A stretch of DNA of 20,913 nt from a virus. Numbering within the stretch: the first letter of the stretch is position 1; each line of letters opens with the position of its first letter. Under the pieces are notes generated by a model. It ran no database searches and was not told where the DNA came from. It saw only the letters and a list, made by a program, of their open reading frames with translations. Location: the IMG/VR virus record IMGVR_UViG_3300044733_002800, positions 1-20,913 of that record; one strand, written 5' to 3'. Of the stretch, positions 14,391-20,913 are shown piece by piece. The position numbers were made by a program, and so were the translations under genes.

Positions 14391-14948
14391 ATGACTGAAA
14401 CAGCACTACCGCAGAAGCAGATATTCGAGTGCAGCAACCTCACGCTGGCAATTGCACTCGCCTCGTTTGGCGTTCCGTTCGCAAACGCCGATGGACGCAG
14501 CCTTTTCGGGCTGAACAAATACACCGTGGCCTTCATTCGAGGTCATGCGCTTTACGAAAAGACCAAGGGCCTGTCGCATGACGACGCCATCCGGTTTCTG
14601 TGGCGCAACGGTCAGCCTGGAAACATCGTCTATTGTTTCGAGCGTTCGCAGTTGCTTGCGGATATTTGCGAGGGATGGGACGACCAAGGGGCAGCGGGCG
14701 ACACGCCGAGCGACTTGGAGGTTTCGCCAAAGGACGCCGGACGCATCGCACGCCGCTTATCGCAAACCCGCTCGCAGTTCATCGGCGACAAATACACCGT
14801 CCCGTTGTGGCGTCGCAAAGACACGGACGGCAATTTGCTCGTGCCGGCCATCGCGCACACTATCGGCACCAGCGCGACTGAATCGACCGGCGACAACGCA
14901 ACCCGAACCGTGATTCGCAACGCGCAGATGCGTGGCGTGCAAATCTGA
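14391..14948 (+). CDS. Unknown tail-region protein
   Basis: This 185-aa protein has mixed structure. The early part (NLTLAIALASFGVPFANADGRSLFG) is hydrophobic and may be a helix. Around residues 120-160 it has a basic stretch (AGRIARRLSQTRSQFIGDKYTVPLWRRKD). No domain is recognised. It sits between the candidate tube and the chaperone pair, 44 bp after the previous gene, in a gap without an obvious promoter. It could be a tail assembly factor or a small enzyme. The start context lacks a Shine-Dalgarno sequence. Confidence 0.65.
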   Translation: MTETALPQKQIFECSNLTLAIALASFGVPFANADGRSLFGLNKYTVAFIRGHALYEKTKGLSHDDAIRFLWRNGQPGNIVYCFERSQLLADICEGWDDQGAAGDTPSDLEVSPKDAGRIARRLSQTRSQFIGDKYTVPLWRRKDTDGNLLVPAIAHTIGTSATESTGDNATRTVIRNAQMRGVQI

Positions 14949-14951
14949 CGT

Positions 14952-15173
14952 ATGCCTGTCACGCTTATCCCTTCCAACATCATTTTTGGAACGCATGAAC
15001 CAAAACAACCCTTCAATATTCCGGTCGGAGCAAAGTGGAAAATTCGCATGCGGCCAGATGATTTTGCGCGCTGCTTTGTGCGGCGCAACGGAACAATTTC
15101 AGAACATCGCATTCGCTTGGTTGACGGCGATTGGATGCTGGATGAACCGCACTCAATAAATCATGGAAACTGA
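14952..15173 (+). CDS. Small beta-rich protein, unknown
   Basis: This 73-aa product reads MPVTLIPSNIIFGTHEPKQPFN, then WKIRMRPDDFARCFVRRNG and HRIRLVDGDWMLDE. Alternating charged strands suggest a small beta fold. It is not recognised. The start at 14952 follows the preceding stop by 3 bp. It overlaps the following gene by 11 bp, which fits the tight packing here. Its frame is favoured over an overlapping ORF at 14932 because the ATG follows the previous gene closely. Confidence 0.55.
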   Translation: MPVTLIPSNIIFGTHEPKQPFNIPVGAKWKIRMRPDDFARCFVRRNGTISEHRIRLVDGDWMLDEPHSINHGN

Positions 15174-15591
15174 AACACCCGCAGTCGCACCCGAAGCATC
15201 CGCCGAGCTTGGCGTTGCTCATTACTTCAAAGGCAAGCGTCTTGAGCCTTTCAGCTTCGCCCGCCAGTCCGCATTTCAACGCCTCCGCGTCGGCAGCGAA
15301 TCCACAATCGAATCGGCTGCAATGCTCGTCTTTCTGTGCCTGCAAAAGCCGGAACGGATTGACCGCGCGCGCGGCGAGGAAGGCTGCGCGCGTTTCCGCC
15401 TCGATCTTTCCGCATGGGCAGACGAGCAGAAAATCGGCATCAACTACACGGACGAGGCGGGCGTTTTGCACGGCAGCAAAGCCGGTCACGAAGTGCAGAA
15501 GATTGCGTCCGAAGTATGGTCAGAAATCGCAGCAGCCGAGAGCGAGCCGGACCTTAAAGATGAGACAGGAACCGAAAGCCCAAACGCATGA
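15163..15591 (+). CDS. Putative tail assembly chaperone, gpG-like
   Basis: This 142-aa protein is helical and acidic, like tail assembly chaperones that hold the tape measure before tube assembly. KGKRLEPFSFARQSAFQRLR and ESAAMLVFLCLQKPERIDRARGEEG are its main helices. The acidic C-terminus (ESEPDLKDETGTESPNA) runs into a possible slippery heptamer CCCAAAC at 15579-15585. The next gene is in the -1 frame and overlaps by ATGA. This arrangement, two genes upstream of the tape measure, is that of lambda G and GT. Function is from context, not homology that I can verify. Confidence 0.65.
   Translation: METETPAVAPEASAELGVAHYFKGKRLEPFSFARQSAFQRLRVGSESTIESAAMLVFLCLQKPERIDRARGEEGCARFRLDLSAWADEQKIGINYTDEAGVLHGSKAGHEVQKIASEVWSEIAAAESEPDLKDETGTESPNA
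15579..15585 (+). promoter_or_regulatory. Candidate -1 ribosomal frameshift heptamer
   Basis: C CCA AAC has the X XXY YYZ form, with CCA and AAC in the zero frame of the 15163 gene. A -1 slip leads through CGC into the 15588 frame without an intervening stop. It would join the two chaperone-like genes as in lambda G/GT. A downstream stimulator was not identified. Confidence 0.4.
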
Positions 15592-15821
15592 CGCCGGGAT
15601 GGGAGGCGTCCTACGTCGCCAAAGTCTCGGCAGTCCTTCACGGCTCGATCACGCCGCATCAAATCCGTTGGGAGTTGCCGCTCTCGGACGGGCTGCGCTT
15701 CGTGACGTATTGGTGGAACTTCTACTGCGAGAGAATCCATTCGGGAGGCGTGGTCTATCACGGCGTGGATTGTCGCCGAGTCCAGGACGAAGACGAGACG
15801 GAATGCGGGGAGATCGTATGA
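15588..15821 (+). CDS. Putative tail chaperone second reading frame, gpT-like
   Basis: This 77-aa frame (MTPGWEASYVAKVSAVLHGSITPHQIRWELPLSDGLRFVTYWWNF in part) is largely helical and acidic at its end. It overlaps the preceding gene by ATGA and lies in its -1 frame. It may be made alone by reinitiation, or as the C-terminal part of a fusion by frameshift. In lambda the GT fusion binds the tail tube and tape measure. The downstream gene starts by another ATGA overlap at 15818. Confidence 0.6.
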   Translation: MTPGWEASYVAKVSAVLHGSITPHQIRWELPLSDGLRFVTYWWNFYCERIHSGGVVYHGVDCRRVQDEDETECGEIV

Positions 15822-16429
15822 GCGTAACCATGAAGGCGGACATGAAAAAGCTTCACGCTTCGCTGAAAGCCGTCAAAGCAACGTCGCGCCGATCCTTTAC
15901 CGAAATCATAAACAAGGCATTGAAGGACGTGGCCTTTCGCGCGGCACAATTCACACCTAAAACAAAATCAAGTGCAGTCCGCGCTGGCTTACGCCCAAAG
16001 CTGCTATCGCGGATCGCCGCAAAGTCGCTAACGGCCAAGCAAGGCAAGTTCAAAAAAACTGAACTGGCGGCGGAAAAGAAGAAGATCATGGCGCGACGAC
16101 TTAAGGGAATTGGAGGCGTTCGCGCCGGATGGTTTCCGGCAATCGTGGCTCTTGGCGGAAAGATAAGAGGCGGTGAAAAGATGAAATCGAGCGGAAGCGC
16201 CAGCAAAGGATTTGCAAAAAAGGCCGGTGGATTGCGCCTGTCGGGAAAGATCAGAAACGCGGTTGTCACAACTCAGTTTGCCAAAAAAACAAACACCGGA
16301 GCAGGCAACATCCCGTTTGCCGTTTCTGCTTTAAGGCAGGCGGTTCTGTTTGTTGCCAACGACCGAGCGGCACACGCGGAGCGCAAACGCGCGGTTAGCA
16401 AAGTATTAAAACAGCACTCAGACAAATAA
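15818..16429 (+). CDS. Basic tail/neck protein, possibly HK97-gp10/gpZ-like
   Basis: This 203-aa protein is strongly basic. Its first 45 residues (MKKLHASLKAVKATSRRSFTEIINKALKDVAFRAAQFTPK) resemble the N-terminal helix pattern of HK97 gp10/gpZ-type tail completion proteins, where a helix is followed by an alanine- and proline-marked turn. Later parts are Lys/Gly-rich. In other phages this protein precedes the terminator, so its place after the chaperones would be unusual. The ATGA overlap at 15818 sets the start. A long in-frame extension upstream lies over other genes and is not used. Confidence 0.6.
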   Translation: MSVTMKADMKKLHASLKAVKATSRRSFTEIINKALKDVAFRAAQFTPKTKSSAVRAGLRPKLLSRIAAKSLTAKQGKFKKTELAAEKKKIMARRLKGIGGVRAGWFPAIVALGGKIRGGEKMKSSGSASKGFAKKAGGLRLSGKIRNAVVTTQFAKKTNTGAGNIPFAVSALRQAVLFVANDRAAHAERKRAVSKVLKQHSDK

Positions 16430-16430
16430 G

Positions 16431-17885
16431 ATGGCTACGGACTCGCTAGATTTCAAATCAGGGCTGGACGATTCCAAGTTTCAAGCGGGAATAAACCGCA
16501 TGGACAAAGCAGCGTCCAAGCTGGGAGCCAGCATGGCAAAAGCCTTTGCTGGTGGCGCGGTTATTGGTGGGCTTGCCACGATTGGCACAATGCTTAAGAA
16601 CGTCGGCAACGAGGCGATTGAGTTTGGGTCGAATATCAAAGACACAGCCGACCGGCTTTCAATGTCAACGACCGCAATGCAGGGATTGACCGAGGCGTTT
16701 GGGCTTAGTGGAGCCAAAGCGGAGGACGTGCAAAAGGGAATGGTGCGTTTGAATATGTCGCTAGACGACGCCAGAAACAACACCGGCACAGCGCGGGCGG
16801 CGTTTGAAAGGCTTGGAATCACATGGGAACAAATCGACAACGAATCGCCGGAAGAGGTAATTCATATTCTTGCCGAAGCGGTTAAAAATACGAAAGACCC
16901 AGTCGCCGCGCTTTCCAGCGTTATGGACATTCTTGGAAAAACCGGCGCTAAAATGGTGCCTGGACTTTCACAGGGAGCGGATGCGCTTCGTAAAATGGCC
17001 GATGAAGCTGCAAAACTATCGGACGCAGACATTAAGCGGCTGGACGATTACGGCGACACCATTCAAAAGATTTCAACCCGGCTTTCTGTCTTAAAGGCCA
17101 CCGCCGTCGTCGGAGCCATCGAGGGCGTAAAGAACGCCAGCGTTAGCAGTGTCACAAAAAAGATTGCTGAGGTAAATGCTGCGCTCGCAATGGGTCCAGC
17201 AGGTTTGATGGCGCTTGCGTTCAAGGTGCCGGAGGATTTGAAAAACGCCGCAAATAAAGGCGGCGAAACTGGCGAACAATTCGGACCATCAATGGCCGAA
17301 ATGATGGCAACTCCAAAAAGTGACCCAAGGTTGGAGGAGCAATCAAAAAAGGAAGCGAAGGCATTGGAAGATCGTAATAAGGAGATGCGTGAGTTAGAGG
17401 CTCAGGCGGTTAGGGATAAGGAGAAATACCGCGACGAAATGCGCGCGGCCAATGATGAATACGAAAGATACGAACAAGAAACACAACGCGAGGCGACCGA
17501 GCACTTTCTAGCTGCGGAAAAAGAAAAAAACAAAAAACTCAAACAACAGCAAGAAGCGGCGGCGCGAGAGCAAGCTGCCAACGCGATGAAAAACGCGCAG
17601 GATGCGGCGCAAAAGGCCATTGAGGGCGAAGGTGCGGCGCGCGAAGCCTTGCGCGATGTTCTGAGCGGAAAGAAACCAAGGAAGCCAACGGCAAAGGAAC
17701 GGCAAATAAACCGACTTATGGACAACGCGGAAAAAGGAATTGGCGGGCAATCAACGCGCCGAGGCGCAGCGAAAGCGCTTCAGGAGTTCAAACAAGCTCA
17801 GGCAAACAGGAAGGCAGCCGAGGAATTGCAAAAACAGGCAGTTGCCAAATTGGACCTGATTGAAAAAGGAATCAACGGAGGATAA
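16431..17885 (+). CDS. Tail tape measure protein, short
   Basis: This 484-aa protein would extend through the tail tube and set its length. The start (LDFKSGLDDSKFQAGINRMDKAASKLGASMAKAFAGG) is a common tape-measure opening, followed by a hydrophobic patch AVIGGLATIGTML. The core has helical repeats, for example SMSTTAMQGLTEAFGLSGAKAEDVQKGM. Residues about 300-395 are a charged, Glu/Lys-rich coiled coil. With roughly 0.15 nm per residue the tail would be about 70 nm. The following gene has a GGAGG ribosome site at 17877. Confidence 0.85.
   Translation: MATDSLDFKSGLDDSKFQAGINRMDKAASKLGASMAKAFAGGAVIGGLATIGTMLKNVGNEAIEFGSNIKDTADRLSMSTTAMQGLTEAFGLSGAKAEDVQKGMVRLNMSLDDARNNTGTARAAFERLGITWEQIDNESPEEVIHILAEAVKNTKDPVAALSSVMDILGKTGAKMVPGLSQGADALRKMADEAAKLSDADIKRLDDYGDTIQKISTRLSVLKATAVVGAIEGVKNASVSSVTKKIAEVNAALAMGPAGLMALAFKVPEDLKNAANKGGETGEQFGPSMAEMMATPKSDPRLEEQSKKEAKALEDRNKEMRELEAQAVRDKEKYRDEMRAANDEYERYEQETQREATEHFLAAEKEKNKKLKQQQEAAAREQAANAMKNAQDAAQKAIEGEGAAREALRDVLSGKKPRKPTAKERQINRLMDNAEKGIGGQSTRRGAAKALQEFKQAQANRKAAEELQKQAVAKLDLIEKGINGG
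17877..17881 (+). promoter_or_regulatory. Shine-Dalgarno GGAGG for the 17889 gene
   Basis: GGAGG lies 7 nt before the ATG at 17889, across the end of the tape-measure gene. It is the only strong Shine-Dalgarno site I saw in the window. Confidence 0.7.
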
Positions 17886-17888
17886 CTT

Positions 17889-18563
17889 ATGCCATCGGTA
17901 ATCTACAAACCAGCCAGCGGAACCGGCTACGATTTCGAGCTAAAGTCCACACCAATTGCCAGCAAGAGCGATTGGGGTATCGACACTCTGACGGTCGAAA
18001 TGTGGGGCGCGCAGCCGGGGCTTGTGGCTTACGTCGCCGCGCTCGCGCAGGGGCAGACCTACAACTACAATTCGCAGACGTGGTATCTGCAAAGCTGGAG
18101 CGACGATAAGGATCAGGTGTATCCTACCGTCACGCTAAACTTCAAAGGGCTGTTCAGCGGAATCCCAGCTCCATTGGTAAATGGTCAGAATATAAATCAA
18201 ACCGGCACGATCACAGTTGCAAAAGATACTGTGAATCCAGACGGGACGACCACGCCATCCTCAGCATCCCGAACATTTAGTTATTTCACGCGCCAAACAA
18301 CCACGCGCTATATTACCACCAGCCGCCCAACGGTCCCGACATACACCACGCCGGATATTCCATTTACGCCAGTGATTTACAAAAGCGAGATACGCGACGC
18401 GGACGGAACGCTATACACGGGCAATGCGCCCGCTGCGCTAGTCTCGGGATTGACTCCAGTTGGGAGCATCAACGCCACCACAATGACCTGCACACAAATT
18501 ATAGCAGGACTTAATCTGTTTGAGTGCGAGGACGTTTGCACCGTGCTGTTGCCGTCGAACTAA
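17889..18563 (+). CDS. Virion protein, probable distal tail or tail-tip component
   Basis: This 224-aa protein is rich in Thr, Ser, Tyr and beta strands, with a Thr/Pro/Tyr-rich middle (TTRYITTSRPTVPTYTTPD). It has few charged residues. The position after the tape measure is where distal tail and tail-tip proteins are found. I do not recognise a family. Two late Cys residues (FECEDVC) lie near the C-terminus. It is the only gene with a good Shine-Dalgarno sequence, which may mean stronger expression. Confidence 0.65.
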   Translation: MPSVIYKPASGTGYDFELKSTPIASKSDWGIDTLTVEMWGAQPGLVAYVAALAQGQTYNYNSQTWYLQSWSDDKDQVYPTVTLNFKGLFSGIPAPLVNGQNINQTGTITVAKDTVNPDGTTTPSSASRTFSYFTRQTTTRYITTSRPTVPTYTTPDIPFTPVIYKSEIRDADGTLYTGNAPAALVSGLTPVGSINATTMTCTQIIAGLNLFECEDVCTVLLPSN

Positions 18564-18566
18564 GCC

Positions 18567-19100
18567 ATGCCACAACAACTGCCAGACATTCCCAAGGTTG
18601 ACCGCAAGACCAGCTACCAAGGGCTTAAAGGAATCGTCGCCAAGCTGCGAGACGAGTTCATCCGATCATATCTTGTGGACTCGGCGAGCGTGACGGTTGT
18701 TGACAATCCGGGAAAAACCAGAAGCGCGGAGGTCAACTTCCCGAATCAGGGAGGCGGAATAGTTCCAGCCAACGCTTACCGCGCCGGGGAAACCGAATTG
18801 GGAAGCGATGACCCGGAAAACCCGGTTGCACCGCCAGCTCTGCCGCTTCCTTCTACTGACACCGGAATAAGAGGCACTCAACCACTTGATATTGCCAGCA
18901 ACGAAACAGACGGATATACGCTGCGGGTAATAACGCGGCGTTACATCTACAACAGCGGCGCAGGAACATTCGATGAAATCGCTTTTGCTCGGGATGTTAC
19001 ATGGGACAGCAGCGGTTTATTTTACAAATTTGGGCCGGAAATAGTGGTGGAAACGGGAAACGTAACAGGAAGCGGCAGCGCAAGCGGAGGGCTTCCGTAA
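18567..19100 (+). CDS. Virion-associated protein, unknown
   Basis: This 177-aa protein begins with helices (TSYQGLKGIVAKLRDEFIRSYLVD) and continues in Gly/Pro/Thr-rich, probably beta, stretches, ending in SGSGSASGGLP. No domain is identified. It begins 3 bp after the previous gene and its TAA overlaps the ATG of the next (TAATG). A tail or tail-tip structural role is inferred from position. Confidence 0.6.
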   Translation: MPQQLPDIPKVDRKTSYQGLKGIVAKLRDEFIRSYLVDSASVTVVDNPGKTRSAEVNFPNQGGGIVPANAYRAGETELGSDDPENPVAPPALPLPSTDTGIRGTQPLDIASNETDGYTLRVITRRYIYNSGAGTFDEIAFARDVTWDSSGLFYKFGPEIVVETGNVTGSGSASGGLP

Positions 19101-19912
19101 TGATTGCAACTGCCGCGTTTTGCTGGAAAGCCAAGGCACAAACAATTTCCTGGTCGCACACGGCTTTGTGGGGGCTTTCCGTGCATTGGGCAAGACGATG
19201 GTTCTCTAACGTGGTGTTCTACGGCGACGATTCCGCGCATCGGTTGTTTGTGGACGGGCTGCAACTGCCATTCGAGCGCGTGCATTTGCTGCCGGAGATT
19301 CCTGACGACCTCGCGCACGTCTATGACTTGCCGAAACTGCACGCGCTGCGCTCCGCTGTTCAAGAATACGGCCCGACGCTCCACCTTGACCACGATTGCC
19401 ACTTCCGCCGCAAGCCGTCCGGCGCGATCCTGTCCGCACCGTTTGCCGCTGAATATCGCTACACGGAAACCGACCAGCCGGTTCTTTTCCGGCAAGTGCG
19501 CGAGTTCAACGCCAATCTACCGGAACCGCTGCCGGAGCCGCGCCTGGGGCTTGCCAGCGGAATCATGGGCGGCGGGGACGTTGACGGCATCGCGGCGCTT
19601 TGCATGGAGTCCATCGAGCGCGCCACTTCGCCGGCCAACCGCGAGGCGTTTTCCGCACAGGAGCCGGGTGCCGGATATTGGAAATCAGTGCTTATTGGCG
19701 AAATGGCCTGCGGCAACCGTTGGCCGGACGCCGAGTGCATCTTGGCCGATGGCGGCGGGACTGAGGACGAGCGAAGGCGCATCGGGTATCATCACGTTGC
19801 GGGAGGAAAGAAAGACGCCGGGATGCTCGCCGTAATGGACAACCTTTTCAGGGACGATTTTCCGCAGGAACGAGCGGAACTTTTTCAGAGGTGGAACAAA
19901 CTTATTGAATAG
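19100..19912 (+). CDS. Glycosyltransferase-like protein (GT-A type)
   Basis: This 270-aa protein shows features of GT-A enzymes. HLDHDCHF (95-102) contains a DxD-type motif for metal and nucleotide sugar. Near 76-84, YDLPKLHAL precedes it, and GIMGGGD (154-160) follows. The overall pattern (an N-terminal strand-helix region, the D-x-D block, then a Gly loop) resembles family members annotated as DUF6734-like, but I cannot verify that. It lies inside the tail genes, so a virion substrate is plausible. The TAATG overlap sets the start at 19100, and 33 upstream codons in frame are ignored. Confidence 0.6.
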   Translation: MIATAAFCWKAKAQTISWSHTALWGLSVHWARRWFSNVVFYGDDSAHRLFVDGLQLPFERVHLLPEIPDDLAHVYDLPKLHALRSAVQEYGPTLHLDHDCHFRRKPSGAILSAPFAAEYRYTETDQPVLFRQVREFNANLPEPLPEPRLGLASGIMGGGDVDGIAALCMESIERATSPANREAFSAQEPGAGYWKSVLIGEMACGNRWPDAECILADGGGTEDERRRIGYHHVAGGKKDAGMLAVMDNLFRDDFPQERAELFQRWNKLIE

Positions 19913-19932
19913 TCAACGCATCTAAACTAATC
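19905..19932 (+). promoter_or_regulatory. Putative leaderless promoter before the 19940 gene
   Basis: TTGAAT (19905-19910) is followed 16 nt later by CTAATC (19927-19932), or TAATCT one base on. The start at 19940 lies 7 nt after. TTG to start is 35 nt, as at 12806 and 13697. AATAGTCAACGC (19908-19919) matches 13702-13713. Confidence 0.4.
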
Positions 19933-19939
19933 TCCGCGC

Positions 19940-20320
19940 ATGGCCAACGAATTTACATTTTCCGGCACGTTTCAATTCCTCAAATCGCTGGCCCGCATTT
20001 CCGCCGTGGCGACCACTCAGGCGACAGTCTCAGGGACGCAATGCAACGACGGCACGCAAAGCGTCGGCACGAGCTATGAGGCGCTCGACTTTGGCGACAT
20101 GGGCACAACTCCCGGCTACGTCATGCTGCAAAACCTTGACCCCACAAACTACGTCGAGATTTCCAGCGACAGCGGAGCGACGTATTGCATCCGGCTCAAG
20201 GCCGGGAGCACCAGTGTCGGCGGTGGCATTGCCGTGTTTTTCAACAACTCGCTAACCACATGGGGAGCGCGGGCAAACACCGCCGCTTGTCTCGTTTCCG
20301 TTCGCGCCGTAGCACCATAA
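19940..20320 (+). CDS. Small virion protein, possibly tail-associated
   Basis: This 126-aa protein is rich in Thr, Ser, Gly and Ala and beta strands. MLQNLDPTNYVEISSDSGATYCIRLKAGSTSVGG is like small beta-rich phage structural proteins near the fibre genes. No charged helices or enzyme motifs are seen. It lies 27 bp after the glycosyltransferase-like gene and 4 bp before the fibre-like gene. Confidence 0.6.
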   Translation: MANEFTFSGTFQFLKSLARISAVATTQATVSGTQCNDGTQSVGTSYEALDFGDMGTTPGYVMLQNLDPTNYVEISSDSGATYCIRLKAGSTSVGGGIAVFFNNSLTTWGARANTAACLVSVRAVAP

Positions 20321-20324
20321 TCCC

Positions 20325-20913
20325 ATGCCTTCCGCCGGCCAAATTAGTTTCGTTCACGACCAAACCAGGATGAGGTGGATGACCTCGCTTACAAGCGGGC
20401 GTTTCCAGCCTCCGCTTGTGCTTCCCGAGGGCGATACGATTGACTTTGTTTTCCGCTGGTCAAACAACGGAACGCTGTTCACGCCATCGGTCACGCCGGT
20501 ATGGATATTCGGCATCAAAGACGCGACCACGCCGAGCGGGGATTTCTTGGTTCAGGTCAACAGCGCCAGCGCAAACGCCGGAGTTTATACCTTCACCGTC
20601 CCGATTTCGTCGGCGGAATTGCAGGCATGGCTCGCAACGGCTACCTCGCAGAGCTACGCCGCAATCCAGATCACGGACACGGCCAACGGCATTGCGACGA
20701 CGCCGCTACTTTGCCAGATCACCGCGAATCAAAACGACACCGGCACAACCCCGACCAGCGCGAACGGAACGCTCAACGTCGCCGCCGGCAAGACCGTCAC
20801 CTTCCCGCTGACGCTCACCTTCCCGAGCGCGGCGGGGACGAATGGCTACAAGCTGACCACCGACGGCGCAACAACGCTGAGTTGGACGGCTGACAATGCT
20901 GGGACCGGCGATG
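20325..20913 (+). CDS. Fibre-like virion protein, 3' end outside the window
   Basis: An open frame starts at the ATG 20325 and has no stop to the end of the window, giving at least 196 aa. The product is beta-rich: PLVLPEGDTIDFVFRWSNNG, VYTFTVPISSAELQAWL, and LNVAAGKTVTFPLTLTFPSAAG near the right edge. The N-terminal strands resemble the beta domain of the 4187 gene. The position and the repetitive Thr/Ala/Gly style suggest a tail fibre or tip protein. The remainder cannot be judged. Confidence 0.65.
   Translation, partial: MPSAGQISFVHDQTRMRWMTSLTSGRFQPPLVLPEGDTIDFVFRWSNNGTLFTPSVTPVWIFGIKDATTPSGDFLVQVNSASANAGVYTFTVPISSAELQAWLATATSQSYAAIQITDTANGIATTPLLCQITANQNDTGTTPTSANGTLNVAAGKTVTFPLTLTFPSAAGTNGYKLTTDGATTLSWTADNAGTGD

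Noticed and set aside
14932-15159. Alternative 75-aa frame
   Set aside because: It overlaps the end of the preceding gene and the 14952 gene, which has the better start position and composition.
15209-15817. N-terminal extension of the 15818 frame to 406 aa
   Set aside because: The extra 203 residues lie in another frame across the two chaperone-like genes and are low-complexity Ser/Arg. The ATGA at 15818 is the natural start.
1-20913. tRNA genes, insertion sequences and attachment sites
   Set aside because: I saw no cloverleaf, transposase or terminal repeat. The many minus-strand frames are shadows of the + strand genes.

Overview
The window is the late structural region of a tailed double-stranded DNA phage or prophage, with every gene on the + strand. 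It runs from DNA packaging through head, neck and tail to the start of a probable fibre gene, which leaves the window at its right end. A tape-measure gene and the absence of sheath or baseplate genes suggest a non-contractile tail. The host cannot be named from this sequence. Almost no start has a Shine-Dalgarno sequence, nine junctions use ATGA stop/start overlaps, and six starts lie just downstream of sigma70-like boxes. This fits a Gram-negative host that tolerates leaderless translation, such as a member of the Verrucomicrobiota, but that is a guess.

Layout: small and large terminase (54-2313); an unusual cassette (2329-4128); a gpW-like joining protein, portal, a 43-aa gene, a fused prohead protease/major capsid protein and a small structural protein (4187-8968); a cargo island of five genes (9070-12822: short basic protein, TPR glycosyltransferase, homing-endonuclease-like protein, SAM methyltransferase, GT4-type glycosyltransferase); neck and tail genes (12841-17885), including two overlapping genes that look like a lambda G/GT chaperone pair with a possible -1 slippery site; then virion proteins, another glycosyltransferase-like gene (19100-19912) and the truncated fibre-like gene. 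Two strong intrinsic terminators (4093-4128 and 8991-9025) are each followed by a promoter-like sequence and a near-leaderless gene.

The most interesting part is 2329-4128. A small ribbon-helix-helix gene with an inverted repeat over its start is coupled by ATGA to a 202-aa protein with motifs resembling RAMP (Cas7-like) proteins. From that gene's stop codon begins about 430 nt with no credible gene. It holds about 56 five-nucleotide units ending mostly in GC, interrupted by four hairpins. All four share one plan: an outer stem, an asymmetric internal loop (mostly ACA opposite CA), an inner stem and a GAAA, UUCG or UACG tetraloop. Stem sequences differ while pairing is kept. I read this as an undescribed structured non-coding RNA, possibly the partner of the adjacent protein. 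A further gene follows, then a short return of the pentamers that runs into a GNRA-capped terminator.

The carbohydrate genes sit inside the late operons. This suggests sugar modification of the virion or of the host surface.
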